A stretch of 47,587 bases of DNA from the NCBI GenBank assembly GCA_041695325.1, contig JBGFRC010000040.1, forward strand, positions 1 through 47,587, read 5' to 3'. The notes beneath the pieces were generated by a model. The model was not told where the DNA came from. It searched no databases and worked only from the letters and a program-made list of their open reading frames with translations. The position numbers and the translations under genes are program-made. This DNA is from SURF-13 sp041695325 (GTDB taxonomy: Bacteria; Pseudomonadota; Gammaproteobacteria; SURF-13). Of this stretch, positions 1 to 7,500 are shown piece by piece; the first letter of the stretch is position 1, and each line of letters begins with the position of its first letter.

Positions 1-575
1 CCTTCCAGCTCGCGCACCTTGGTCTGGGCCTCGCTCGCGCCCTTGAGATCGCCCTTGCGGCTGCGCGCCTGGGCGATAATTTTCCAGTTGCGCCTCAGCA
101 CGCTGACGTTGTTGCCCGCCAGGTTATTGGACTTCGCCGCCAAACTCGCCGCCTGATCCAGTTGACCCTGTTGCAGCCGTATCTCGGCCAGGCGGCTCCA
201 TACCTCGGCGTTGCGCGGTTCCAGGCGCAAGGCGCGCTCCAGCGCCGCCGCCGCCGCGTCCAGCCTGCCGCTTTTGCTCTGCTGGTCGGCATTGTCAAGC
301 AATGCCACGACGGCGGAATTGGGCGCCGGCGCGGCGTCCTCGGTAATCATCTGCGGGGCCGTGGTTTCCGGCAGCGGCTCGGCGCGCATCTCGCCCGTGG
401 TCTCCGGCAGCGCCATGACGCTCACGGCGGGTTCCTCGACGGCCGGCGCCATCGGCGCCGTTTCCGTGGCGCGATCCTGCACCGGGGCAATGCCCGTGGC
501 GGCGCAGCCGGATAACGCTGCGCACGCGGCAAACGCAAGCAATGAGCTGAGAGGATGATGGCGCAGGAAGGGCAT
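1..575 (-). CDS. TPR-containing lipoprotein, 3' part cut by the window edge
   Basis: The frame opens at an ATG at 575 and is still open at base 1, so only the first 191 or so residues are seen. The N-terminus is a lipoprotein signal peptide ending in a lipobox (ALSGC, Cys about residue 24). A proline/alanine-rich linker follows, then one or more TPR-like helical repeats (SKSGRLDAAAAALERALRLE, then NAEVWSRLAEIRLQQGQLDQ). The protein should be an outer- or inner-membrane anchored lipoprotein that holds a protein partner through its TPRs. It lies 46 nt downstream of the PBP1b gene on the same strand, so a role near peptidoglycan synthesis is plausible but inferred from context only. No closer family assignment is possible from the part visible. 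Confidence 0.8.
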   Translation of the reverse strand, partial: MPFLRHHPLSSLLAFAACAALSGCAATGIAPVQDRATETAPMAPAVEEPAVSVMALPETTGEMRAEPLPETTAPQMITEDAAPAPNSAVVALLDNADQQSKSGRLDAAAAALERALRLEPRNAEVWSRLAEIRLQQGQLDQAASLAAKSNNLAGNNVSVLRRNWKIIAQARSRKGDLKGASEAQTKVRELE

Positions 576-621
576 CACGCTTAAATGATACCTTTTTTAG
601 CGCGGTCGTGCAGATGAGCGT

Positions 622-2904
622 TTAGAAGAACTGCTTGAAAAAGCGCTCGATGACGCCTTCTTCGCCTCCGGCGCAGGTGGCCGTCGCGGCGGGGGCGGAA
701 CCCTCGATGAAGGGCAGCTCCACGGCACCGGCGCATGCCGGGCCCGCGCGTAAACCGGTTTGCAGGTCTACGCGCGCCAGCTCCACGTTGGCGGGCGGGG
801 CCAGACGCAATGGGTCGGTGTTCATGGCGCCCATGATGTCGCCCCATATCTTGAGCGCGCCGCTGGCGCCGCTCAAGCCGGTGGGGCGGTTATCGTCGCG
901 TCCCAGCCACACCACGGCTAGGTGCTGGCCGCTGAAACCGGCGAACCAACTGTCGCGCAGATCGTCGGTGGTGCCGGTTTTCCCCGCTACGGTCAAACCC
1001 TCGGGAAGCTGCGGTAATACCGAGCGCGCGGTACCCGCGTTGACCGCCTGCTGCAACGCGGTAGTGAGCAGAAACACCGGGGCTGGCTCGATCACCTGAT
1101 CCACCGAGAGCGGATAACGCTGCAGCGGCCCACCCTTGACGGTGAGCACCTCGCGGATCGAACGCAGCGGTGCGCGGAATCCGCCGCTGGCGATGGTTTG
1201 ATACATCTGCGTCACTTCGATGGGGGTGAGATCCACGGCGCCGAGCAGCACGGAGGGGAAGGGCGCGATGTCGCGCATGACGCCCATGCGCTTTAAGGTG
1301 CGCACCACGCCCGGTACGCCGATCTCCATCCCCAGACGCGCGGTGGATACGTTGTAGGAATGTGCAAGCGCGTCGAGCAGCGCCACCATGCTGTGATTTT
1401 GATGATCGTAATTTTGCGGCGTCCACGGTTTGCCGCCCGGGTTGTTGAAGGTGACGGGATTGTCGTCGAGCAGCGTGGCGAGCGTATAACGCTGCGGGAG
1501 GCTGAGCGCGGTGAGATACACCGCGGGCTTGACCAGCGAGCCGATGGGTCGCTGCGCGTCCAAGGCGCGGTTAAAACCGGAGTAACGCGCCTCGCGTCCG
1601 CCCGTCACGGCCAGCACTTCGCCGTTGTCACTGCGCGCCACGATCACCGCGCCTTCCAATCGGCCGGCGGGAATTTTATAGTGCTTTTCCAGTTGTGCGA
1701 TACGCGCGGCGAGCGCCTGCTCGGTATTTTTCTGAATGCGTGGATCGAGGGTGGTGAAGATTTGCAGACCCTCGGAGGTCAAATCCTTTTCCTTATAATC
1801 CCGTTGCAATTGGCGGCGCAGCAAATCCATGAACGCCGGATAAGGCGAGGTGCCGCTCGGCGCCCTGGGGGTGACGCCGAGCGGCGCGGCCTTGGCGGTT
1901 TTTGCCTCATCCGCCGTGATGAGTTGCTGATCCGTCAGCACGTCCAGCACCAGGCTGCGCCGGGTCAGGGCGCGCTCCGGATGGCGGCGCGGATCATAGT
2001 AGGACGCGCCGCGCACCAAGCCCACCAGCAGGGCGATTTGCGGCAGCTTCAAGTCAGCGACCGGCTGGCCGTAATAAAACTGGCTGGCGAGACTGAAACC
2101 ATGGATGGCGCGATTGCCCTCCTGACCCAGGAAGACTTCATTGAGGTAGGCCTCCAGGATTTCATCCTTGCTGTAGTGCGCCTCTAGCAGCAACGCCATG
2201 ACGGCTTCATTGAGCTTGCGCCACCAGGTACGTTCCGAGGTGAGGTAAAAATTCTTGACCAGCTGCTGGGTGAGCGTGCTGCCGCCCTGCACCGTGCGTC
2301 CGCTGCGCAGATTAGCCAGCAGCGCGCGCGCGATGGAAACGGGGTTGACGCCGTAATGCCGGTAGTAGTGCCGGTCTTCCACGGCGAGCAGGGTTTTGAT
2401 GAGCAGGGGCGGGGCTTCTCCGATCTGCATCAGCACCCGGTCTTCATGATGTGAAGGATAGATGCTGCCGATCAGCACCGGATCGAGCCGGACCAGGTCG
2501 AGCGTAGTGCCGGTTTCGAAATCCTGCAACTCGCGGATGCTGTTGTTTGCAAACGTCACACGCACCTTGCGCGCGGGTTCGGCGCTGTCCCAGAAACGGA
2601 ACACGCGCGTGACCAGGCGCACTTCGTTGTCGCCCGTGCTGTACTGGCCCGGCGTGTCCGGGCGCGCGCTGCGCCGGTAGCCGAGATCGGACAATTCCGC
2701 GCCCAGCTCAGCGGGGGCGAGACGCATGCCCTGAAACAGCTCCAGCGGGCGTGCATAGACGCGCGCCGGCAGCTCCCACCGTTTACCTTCAAAATGCGTG
2801 CGTACGGTAAAATCCAGATACAGCACGTAAGGCACGGCGATGATGAGTGCACCCAGGATGATTTTCCCGGTGAGGCGCAGGAGCTTTTTATTGCGGCGTG
2901 TCAC
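622..2904 (-). CDS. mrcB: Bifunctional penicillin-binding protein 1B (class A PBP)
   Basis: Polymerises lipid II into glycan strands and cross-links the peptides, anchored in the inner membrane. 760 residues. A single membrane helix lies at about 11-32, followed by a UB2H-like region (from about 40), the GT51 glycosyltransferase with the catalytic Glu at E176 (VEDRHYYRHYG) and the GGSTLTQQLVKN motif near 207-218, and a transpeptidase with S456-x-x-K459 (GSLVKP), SYN at 516-518 and KTGT at 642-645. All catalytic motifs are intact. The short cytoplasmic N-terminus and the UB2H region fit PBP1b rather than PBP1a. It is transcribed divergently from the NlpC/P60-oxyR pair, with about 120 nt between. 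Confidence 0.95.
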   Translation of the reverse strand: MTRRNKKLLRLTGKIILGALIIAVPYVLYLDFTVRTHFEGKRWELPARVYARPLELFQGMRLAPAELGAELSDLGYRRSARPDTPGQYSTGDNEVRLVTRVFRFWDSAEPARKVRVTFANNSIRELQDFETGTTLDLVRLDPVLIGSIYPSHHEDRVLMQIGEAPPLLIKTLLAVEDRHYYRHYGVNPVSIARALLANLRSGRTVQGGSTLTQQLVKNFYLTSERTWWRKLNEAVMALLLEAHYSKDEILEAYLNEVFLGQEGNRAIHGFSLASQFYYGQPVADLKLPQIALLVGLVRGASYYDPRRHPERALTRRSLVLDVLTDQQLITADEAKTAKAAPLGVTPRAPSGTSPYPAFMDLLRRQLQRDYKEKDLTSEGLQIFTTLDPRIQKNTEQALAARIAQLEKHYKIPAGRLEGAVIVARSDNGEVLAVTGGREARYSGFNRALDAQRPIGSLVKPAVYLTALSLPQRYTLATLLDDNPVTFNNPGGKPWTPQNYDHQNHSMVALLDALAHSYNVSTARLGMEIGVPGVVRTLKRMGVMRDIAPFPSVLLGAVDLTPIEVTQMYQTIASGGFRAPLRSIREVLTVKGGPLQRYPLSVDQVIEPAPVFLLTTALQQAVNAGTARSVLPQLPEGLTVAGKTGTTDDLRDSWFAGFSGQHLAVVWLGRDDNRPTGLSGASGALKIWGDIMGAMNTDPLRLAPPANVELARVDLQTGLRAGPACAGAVELPFIEGSAPAATATCAGGEEGVIERFFKQFF

Positions 2905-3026
2905 ACAGATGTACGGCGGAAGGCGTCATGTACCAGCCTCTAAGTATATACGTTTTGGGCCGAAGATTGGCGTTGAGCGAGCGCTTGCTTTCAACGCAGG
3001 GGTGGCTTATACATAGCGGCACAGCG

Positions 3027-3509
3027 ATGACCGCGAATCCATGCACAGTGTATCTTGTCCTGGCCGCGCTGCTGGGCGGCTGCGCTGGCGCGGCCATGCG
3101 GGCGCACGTTGCTCCGGGCGCGGTTCCTTCTGCTGACGCGGAGGCGGCCGTGCGGGCGCTGGCCATCGCGCGCAAAATGCTGGGGACGCCCTACCGCTAC
3201 GGCGGCGACTCGCCGGATGGTTTCGATTGCAGCGGCCTCGTGTATTACAGTTATAGGGGGGCGGGGCTGGCCGTGCCGCGCACCACGCTTACCCAGTATC
3301 AGGCCACCCGTCCCGTTTCCGCGCGCGCGCTCGAGCCCGGCGATCTGGTGTTTTTCAGGCTGGACGGGCGCGCCGTCTCTCACGTCGGGCTCTATATGAA
3401 CAACGGTGAATTCATTCACGCCCCGGCGACGGGCAGGGAGGTGACGGTGGCAAGCCTGGCTAACCGCTACTGGCGCGAGCGTTTCGTGCGCGGCGGCAGG
3501 TTTGATTAG
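3027..3509 (+). CDS. NlpC/P60-family lipoprotein (cell-wall endopeptidase)
   Basis: Predicted periplasmic cysteine peptidase that cuts peptidoglycan stem or cross-link peptides. The start chosen is the ATG at 3027, because it places a lipoprotein signal directly at the N-terminus with lipobox LLGGC (Cys about residue 18); the frame stays open to 2898, but the extra residues do not look like a signal peptide. The NlpC/P60 core shows the nucleophile in FDCSGLVYYSY, the His in SHVGLYMNN and the third polar site in FIHAPATG. About 160 residues, close to the Spr/MepS size. It ends 3 nt before oxyR, so the two are probably co-transcribed. Confidence 0.88.
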   Translation: MTANPCTVYLVLAALLGGCAGAAMRAHVAPGAVPSADAEAAVRALAIARKMLGTPYRYGGDSPDGFDCSGLVYYSYRGAGLAVPRTTLTQYQATRPVSARALEPGDLVFFRLDGRAVSHVGLYMNNGEFIHAPATGREVTVASLANRYWRERFVRGGRFD

Positions 3510-3512
3510 TTC

Positions 3513-4484
3513 ATGACGCTTACCGAACTTCGTTACATCGTGGCGGTGGCGCGCGAACGCCACTTCGGGCGCGCCGCCCGGGCGTGCTTCGTCAGCCAGC
3601 CTACCTTGAGCGTGGCGATCCGCAAGCTGGAGGAGGAGCTGGGCGTGACGCTGTTTGAGCGCGCGGGTACGGAGGTCAGGCTCACGCCCATCGGCGAGCG
3701 CGTCGTCGCCCAGGCGCAACGCGCGCTGGAGCAGACCGATGTCATCAAGCAGATCGCGCAGCAGGGGAGGGACCCGCTCAGCGGGCCGCTGCGCTTCGGC
3801 GTGATCTATACCATCGGGCCATATCTGCTGCCGCACCTTATTCCGCTGCTGCACAAGCGCGCGCCGCGCATGCCGCTGTTGATCGAGGAGAATTACACCG
3901 CCGCCTTGAGCGAGCTTTTGAAGGAGGGCGTGTTGGACGTGATCATGATCTCGCTGCCGTTCGAGGCGCCCGGCATCGTGACTCAGGCGCTGTACGATGA
4001 GCCGTTCATGGTGGTTTCGCCCGCCGCGCACCCGTGGAAAAAACAAAAGACCGTCAAGGTAAACGATCTCACCAAGGAAAACCTGCTGTTGCTGGGTCCG
4101 GGTCATTGCTTCCGCGATCAGGTGCTGAAGGCGTGTCCCGATCTTAACCGCTCCAGCGCGGTGAGCAGCCTGCAACGCACGCTGGAGGGCGGCTCGCTGG
4201 AGACCATCCGCCACATGGTGGCGTCGGGCGCGGGCGTCACGGTGCTGCCGTGCACATCGGTGTACGCACAGCCGCCGGAAAACAGACTGCTTAACGTGCG
4301 CCCGTTTACCGGCACCGCGCCCAAGCGGCGCATCGCGCTCGCCTGGCGTGACAGTTTCCCGCGTGCGGCCGCAATCGAGGCATTATGCAAGGCGGTGTAT
4401 GCCTGCGGACTGCGCTGCGTAAGCTATATTGAACATGCCGCGCCCCGCGGCGGGATAATAGCTAAAATCTATCAAAACATTTAA
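3513..4484 (+). CDS. oxyR: LysR-type peroxide sensor/regulator OxyR
   Basis: Hydrogen-peroxide-responsive transcription factor. N-terminal winged helix-turn-helix (about 1-60, with RAARACFVSQPTLSVAIRKL) and a periplasmic-binding-protein-like sensor domain. The redox pair sits in GHCFRDQVLKACPDL: counting from the chosen start gives C199 and C208, the same numbers as in E. coli OxyR, which supports both the identity and the start codon. The last part of the gene overlaps an OxyR operator (4458-4494) that faces rubrerythrin and rubredoxin. It follows the NlpC/P60 gene after 3 nt. Confidence 0.95.
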   Translation: MTLTELRYIVAVARERHFGRAARACFVSQPTLSVAIRKLEEELGVTLFERAGTEVRLTPIGERVVAQAQRALEQTDVIKQIAQQGRDPLSGPLRFGVIYTIGPYLLPHLIPLLHKRAPRMPLLIEENYTAALSELLKEGVLDVIMISLPFEAPGIVTQALYDEPFMVVSPAAHPWKKQKTVKVNDLTKENLLLLGPGHCFRDQVLKACPDLNRSSAVSSLQRTLEGGSLETIRHMVASGAGVTVLPCTSVYAQPPENRLLNVRPFTGTAPKRRIALAWRDSFPRAAAIEALCKAVYACGLRCVSYIEHAAPRGGIIAKIYQNI

Positions 4485-4494
4485 TATAATCAAT
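4458..4494 (+). promoter_or_regulatory. OxyR operator
   Basis: Bases 4458-4472 read ATAGCTAAAATCTAT, a complete match to the half-site consensus ATAGNTNNNANCTAT. After a 7-nt spacer, 4480-4494 (TTTAATATAATCAAT) matches the same consensus at 6 of 9 fixed positions, giving the standard tetramer spacing. The site covers the oxyR stop codon and ends where a weak -35 begins, as expected for an activator that contacts RNA polymerase at the rubrerythrin promoter. Because of its position it could also affect readthrough from oxyR. Confidence 0.8.
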
Positions 4495-4523
4495 TAGATT
4501 AATCATGCATCCGCCCTTATCAT
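4494..4523 (+). promoter_or_regulatory. Probable promoter of rubrerythrin-rubredoxin
   Basis: A poor -35 (TTAGAT, 4494-4499) and a good -10 (TATCAT, 4518-4523) lie 18 nt apart, directly next to the OxyR operator. A weak -35 beside an activator site is the usual form of an OxyR-activated promoter. Transcription would start at about 4530. Confidence 0.5.
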
Positions 4524-4568
4524 CTCCTCATGTCGCAATGAGCGACGAACCAACAGAGGAGATGAAAC

Positions 4569-5042
4569 GTGAAAACCAGTGCATCTATTACCGTGAAAAA
4601 CATCGAAGCCGCGTTCGCGGGCGAGTCCATGGCGCATATCAAGTACCTGTACTTTGCCGGCATCGCACGCGCGCACGGCGACGTGGAGACCGCCAAGGTG
4701 TTTGAAGAAACCGCGGCGCAGGAGGTGCAACACGCCTTCGGCCATTTGGATCTGTTGTATCCCAAGCCGGAAATGAACGTGGAGCGTTGCCTGGAAATGG
4801 CCATCGCCGGCGAGACCTACGAGTATACTGAAATGTACCCGAACTTCCGGCATATGGCGGTTCAAGAGGGCAACCAGGCCGCAATCGCGGAGTATGACGA
4901 GCAGATCGCCGAATCCAAAGAGCACGCGGAGCGCTTCCGCGTCACCCTGGAAAAGGCCGCCAAGCGTTTCGCGGCGCTCGCCAAGGTCGAGGAGCGGCAC
5001 GCCAACCAGTACCGCGCCACGCTCGAAAAGGTGACGGCCTGA
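4569..5042 (+). CDS. Rubrerythrin (diiron peroxidase, without a rubredoxin domain)
   Basis: Reduces hydrogen peroxide to water at a diiron site in a four-helix bundle. The ligand motifs are AGESMAH (about residues 17-23), the EVQHAFGH pair (near 52-59), the GETYEY region and EERHANQY near the C-terminus. 157 residues; the C-terminal rubredoxin domain of classical rubrerythrin is absent, but a separate rubredoxin gene follows 30 nt downstream. The start is GTG at 4569, because GAGGAG ends a few bases before it and the preceding ATG at 4562 is in another frame. The OxyR operator and the downstream rubredoxin make a peroxide-defence role likely. Confidence 0.9.
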   Translation: MKTSASITVKNIEAAFAGESMAHIKYLYFAGIARAHGDVETAKVFEETAAQEVQHAFGHLDLLYPKPEMNVERCLEMAIAGETYEYTEMYPNFRHMAVQEGNQAAIAEYDEQIAESKEHAERFRVTLEKAAKRFAALAKVEERHANQYRATLEKVTA

Positions 5043-5072
5043 CCCGATATAATTTGAATTGAGGAGATGACG

Positions 5073-5249
5073 ATGAAGAAATGGCAATGCGTGGTATGCG
5101 GCTTTATCTACGATGAGGCCAAGGGGTTGCCCGAAGAGGGCATCGCCCCCGGTACGCGCTGGGAGGACATCCCGGAAAACTGGGCCTGTCCCGACTGCGG
5201 CGTCGCCAAGACCGATTTCGAAATGGTCGAAATCAGCAACGCGGCGTAA
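5073..5249 (+). CDS. Rubredoxin
   Basis: Small one-iron electron carrier, 58 residues. The two Cys-x-x-Cys knuckles are CVVCGF and CPDCGV; the aromatic core (W, Y, F) is present. The ATG at 5073 is preferred over that at 5067 because GAGGAG (5061-5066) sits six bases upstream of 5073 but touches 5067. It should pass electrons from the reductase encoded downstream to rubrerythrin. A hairpin terminator follows within 10 nt. A second rubredoxin gene lies at 14833-14997. Confidence 0.93.
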   Translation: MKKWQCVVCGFIYDEAKGLPEEGIAPGTRWEDIPENWACPDCGVAKTDFEMVEISNAA

Positions 5250-5258
5250 TCCGGAACC

Positions 5259-5285
5259 AAGGGAGGGCCAGACCCTCCCTTTATT
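5259..5285 (+). terminator. Rho-independent terminator of the rubrerythrin-rubredoxin operon
   Basis: AAGGGAGGG (5259-5267) pairs perfectly with CCCTCCCTT (5273-5281) across a 5-nt loop and runs into TTATTATC. It separates the rubredoxin from the reductase gene. Confidence 0.85.
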
Positions 5286-5340
5286 ATCATACCTCCGCAG
5301 CTTGCTGCGGGCGCAAGGCCTTGGGGTTTCCAAAGGGGGC

Positions 5341-5410
5341 GAGCCCGCGAAGCGGGCGAACGACTCGCCAGGGAGGGCGAGGCTGGGGCGGCTTCACTGA
5401 GCGGGATAGC
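5341..5410 (+). repeat. Hairpin module M1 (constant-loop repeat family)
   Basis: Order on the plus strand: GAG, hairpin GCCCGC-GAA-GCGGGC, the linker GAACGA, hairpin CTCGCC (5364-5369) with loop AGGGAG and closing GGCGAG (5376-5381), then a tail near GAGCGGGATAGC. A perfect 12-bp stem (5388-5399 with 5412-5423) encloses the tail. This and M2 fill most of the 300-bp gap between the rubredoxin terminator and the reductase; no gene is visible there. Confidence 0.7.
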
Positions 5411-5442
5411 GCAGTGAAGCCGCTGACAGGTTGCTGCGCTGC

Positions 5443-5508
5443 GCTTCCTGCTCCGCTTGCAACCCCAGCCAGCACGTCCATGTGCTGTCGTTCGCGGCTG
5501 TGCCGCTC
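5443..5508 (-). repeat. Hairpin module M2, inverted relative to M1
   Basis: Read on the minus strand: GAG, hairpin GCGGC-ACA-GCCGC, linker GAACGA, hairpin CAGCAC with loop ATGGAC closing on GTGCTG (5470-5487), then the tail TTGCAAGCGGAGCAGGAAGC (5443-5462). It has the same architecture as M1 with entirely different stem bases. M1 and M2 point toward each other. Confidence 0.7.
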
Positions 5509-5565
5509 ACCCCGCGCGGATTCATTCCGCGCGGGGTGAGATTAAATTGATTCATGGGGAACGGA

Positions 5566-6711
5566 ATGCACCCGATTGTGATTATCGGCACGGGTTTGGC
5601 CGGTTACACCACGGCGCGTGAGCTGCGCAAACTCGATAAACACACGCCGCTTACGCTCATCAGCGCGGACGACGGCCGCTTTTATTCCAAGCCCATGCTG
5701 TCCAACGCCTTTGCGCAAGGAAAGACCGCGGAACAGCTCGCCGCGCAGGACGTGGCGCAGATGCAAACGCAGCTCAACGCCACGATACTGGCGCACACGC
5801 GCGTGAGCGGCATGGATACGGTGCAGCATATGCTCACCTGTGACGGGAAGACGCTGCCCTATTCCAAATTAGTATTGGCTCTGGGCGCGGACCCGATACG
5901 CGCGCCGCTGCAAGGCGAGGCGGCGGACAGCGTACTCTCGGTAAATGACCTTGCGGACTACGCCCGCCTGCGCCAGGCGCTCGCGGGAGGAAAAACTGTC
6001 GCCATCATCGGCGCGGGCCTGATCGGCTGCGAATTCGCCAATGATTTATGCGCGGCCGGTTTCAGCGTACACGTAATAGATCCCAACCCCACGCCGCTCA
6101 ACCGGCTGTTGCCGGAAGCAGCGGGAGCGCAATTGCGCGCCGCACTAACGAAACTCGGCGCAAAGTGGCACGCTAATACGAAAGCCGTATCAGTCAATCA
6201 CGCGCAGGATGCCTGTCTTGTTACCTTGTCCGACGGTGCTGTGCTGGAAGTGGACGTGGTGCTGTCCGCCATCGGCCTCAAGCCGCGCGTGGCGCTGGCG
6301 CAACAGGCGGGGATCAAAATCGCCCGCGGCATCGTGACGGATCGTTATCTGCAAACCAGCGCGCTGGACGTGTACGCCCTGGGTGATTGCGCCGAAGTGG
6401 AAGGGCTGGTGCTGCCGTTTGTCATGCCCATCATGCACGCCGCGCGGGCGCTGGCGAAGACGCTCGCCGGTACGCCGACGCCCGTGACGTATCCCGCCAT
6501 GCCGGTGGTGGTGAAAACGCCGGCCTACCCTGCCGTGGTATCACCGCCGCCGGTGGGCGTTTCCGGCGCCTGGCAAGTGAGCGCAAGCGAAGAGGGCGTA
6601 CGCGCGTTGTTTTTGGACGATGCACAACGTTTACAAGGATTTGCCTTGACAGGTAAAAAGACCGTGGAGAAAACCGCGCTCACGCAGCAGTTACCTCCAC
6701 TGCTTGGCTGA
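5566..6711 (+). CDS. FAD-dependent rubredoxin (NAD+) reductase
   Basis: Flavoprotein that moves electrons from NAD(P)H to rubredoxin. The Rossmann FAD motif is at the start (IVIIGTGLAGYTTA), the NAD(P)H-binding motif GAGLIGCEFANDL in the middle and the second FAD motif ALGDCAEV near residue 270. The C-terminal about 80 residues match the rubredoxin-reductase type rather than nitrite reductase. The ATG at 5566 is preceded by GGGGA at good spacing; an upstream in-frame ATG at 5554 would add four residues and cannot be excluded. Its neighbourhood completes a reductase-rubredoxin-rubrerythrin chain for peroxide reduction. Confidence 0.88.
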   Translation: MHPIVIIGTGLAGYTTARELRKLDKHTPLTLISADDGRFYSKPMLSNAFAQGKTAEQLAAQDVAQMQTQLNATILAHTRVSGMDTVQHMLTCDGKTLPYSKLVLALGADPIRAPLQGEAADSVLSVNDLADYARLRQALAGGKTVAIIGAGLIGCEFANDLCAAGFSVHVIDPNPTPLNRLLPEAAGAQLRAALTKLGAKWHANTKAVSVNHAQDACLVTLSDGAVLEVDVVLSAIGLKPRVALAQQAGIKIARGIVTDRYLQTSALDVYALGDCAEVEGLVLPFVMPIMHAARALAKTLAGTPTPVTYPAMPVVVKTPAYPAVVSPPPVGVSGAWQVSASEEGVRALFLDDAQRLQGFALTGKKTVEKTALTQQLPPLLG

Positions 6712-6756
6712 TGAAAATTTAAATTGAATGGCGCCTGCATGCAAGGGAGTAATTTG

Positions 6757-6918
6757 ATGTCGAACCAGATGAGGCCGGCGCGTGGACACGTCTTCATCGA
6801 ATTGTGGGTCTCGATTGCCTTGCTGGCGATCGGCGCCATGCTCGCTTGCGATGGCCTGATACACGGCAAGCTGCTTCCGCTGGCAGGCGGTGGGGCCAGC
6901 GCGACTCCCCCGCCCTAA
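6757..6918 (+). CDS. 53-residue membrane peptide with a type IV pilin-like N-terminus
   Basis: Short ORF with an AAGGGAG ribosome-binding site at 6742-6748. After a basic leader (RPARG) comes HVFIELWVSIALLAIGAML, which has the layout of a class III (prepilin) signal: Gly at -1, Glu at +5 and a continuous hydrophobic helix. The protein ends after a short Gly/Ala/Pro tail, so it lacks the globular part of a pilin. It could be a minor pseudopilin-like peptide, a degraded pilin, or an unrelated one-helix membrane peptide. It sits between the rubredoxin reductase and repeat R1. No family recognised. Confidence 0.45.
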   Translation: MSNQMRPARGHVFIELWVSIALLAIGAMLACDGLIHGKLLPLAGGGASATPPP

Positions 6919-7103
6919 CAGGGTGTTGATAAAGTCCATCCTGGACTTTATCAACCACGCAAAGCAAAAATGCGATTTTTGCTTTGCTTCATTTTTCAAA
7001 CACTTCCGTGTTTGAAAAATGGCGGTGGAACCCTTCGCTACGCTCTTCCCTGCACCGCACCGCAGGGTGTTGATAAACAGGGTTTATCAACACCCTGCTA
7101 ACC
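6919..7103 (+). repeat. Structured repeat R1 (four-hairpin element)
   Basis: It begins CAGGGTGTTGATAAA and ends CACCCTGCTAACC. Four hairpins follow in order: GTTGATAAAGTCC with GGACTTTATCAAC (13 bp); GCAAAGCAAAAAT with ATTTTTGCTTTGC; TTTTTCAAACAC with GTGTTTGAAAAA; and CAGGGTGTTGATAAA with TTTATCAACACCCTG (15 bp, 5-nt loop). The first and last segments can also pair with each other and close the whole element. A second, diverged copy (R2) in the same orientation lies at 12019-12257. R1 abuts the 3' end of the nifQ remnant. Confidence 0.8.
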
Positions 7104-7104
7104 C

Positions 7105-7500
7105 CGTCCGGTTTTTTTTCCGCGGTCGCGGGCATTGCAAGGAACGGCGGGCCGTCTTCTGATCCGAAGCACGTCGCGTAATCGGTGCAAACCCTGCGGC
7201 AGGCCCATGTCTTGCCACAGGTGGTTGTCGCCAGCGCAGGCCACGGCGACGGCGTGGGCGAGCCAGCGCGTCTCGTCGCTGTCGTCCGAGCGGTGCTCGA
7301 GCAGGAGCGCCAGCAGGTCCTCGATCTCGCCGTCAGGCAGTGCCGCACAGACCGCCGCGTCGCTCGGAAACCCGGACGCGCCCGGAAAGTAGCGCTCGCG
7401 CAGGCACGCCAGCTCCGCCGGCGCCGCGCGCGCCGCCGCAGTGGGCAACTCCTTGGTGTAGTTGTCGTCAGCCTGGGCCGCTTCATCGCCCCCGCAGCAG
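7105..7500 (-). pseudogene. nifQ: nifQ remnant (internal deletion with frameshift)
   Basis: NifQ supplies molybdenum for nitrogenase cofactor synthesis. The minus strand shows its N-terminal and middle part (ELACLRERYFPGASGF, then LLALLLEHRSDDSDETRWLA, then ACAGDNHLWQDMGLP). At about 7190 the similarity jumps frame to VCTDYATCFGSEDGPPF, the C-terminal cysteine cluster. The segment of roughly 40-45 residues normally found between these parts is missing, and the two halves are in different frames, so no complete protein can be made. It overlaps the end of the TVP38/DedA-family gene. No intact start is evident. Repeat R1 begins just after its last codons. Confidence 0.75.

Noticed and set aside
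7483..7495. ATG at the TVP38/DedA-gene stop (MKRPRL...) as the nifQ start
   Set aside because: That frame is a shadow of the NifQ N-terminal frame; only its last part (after the deletion) is the true NifQ frame.
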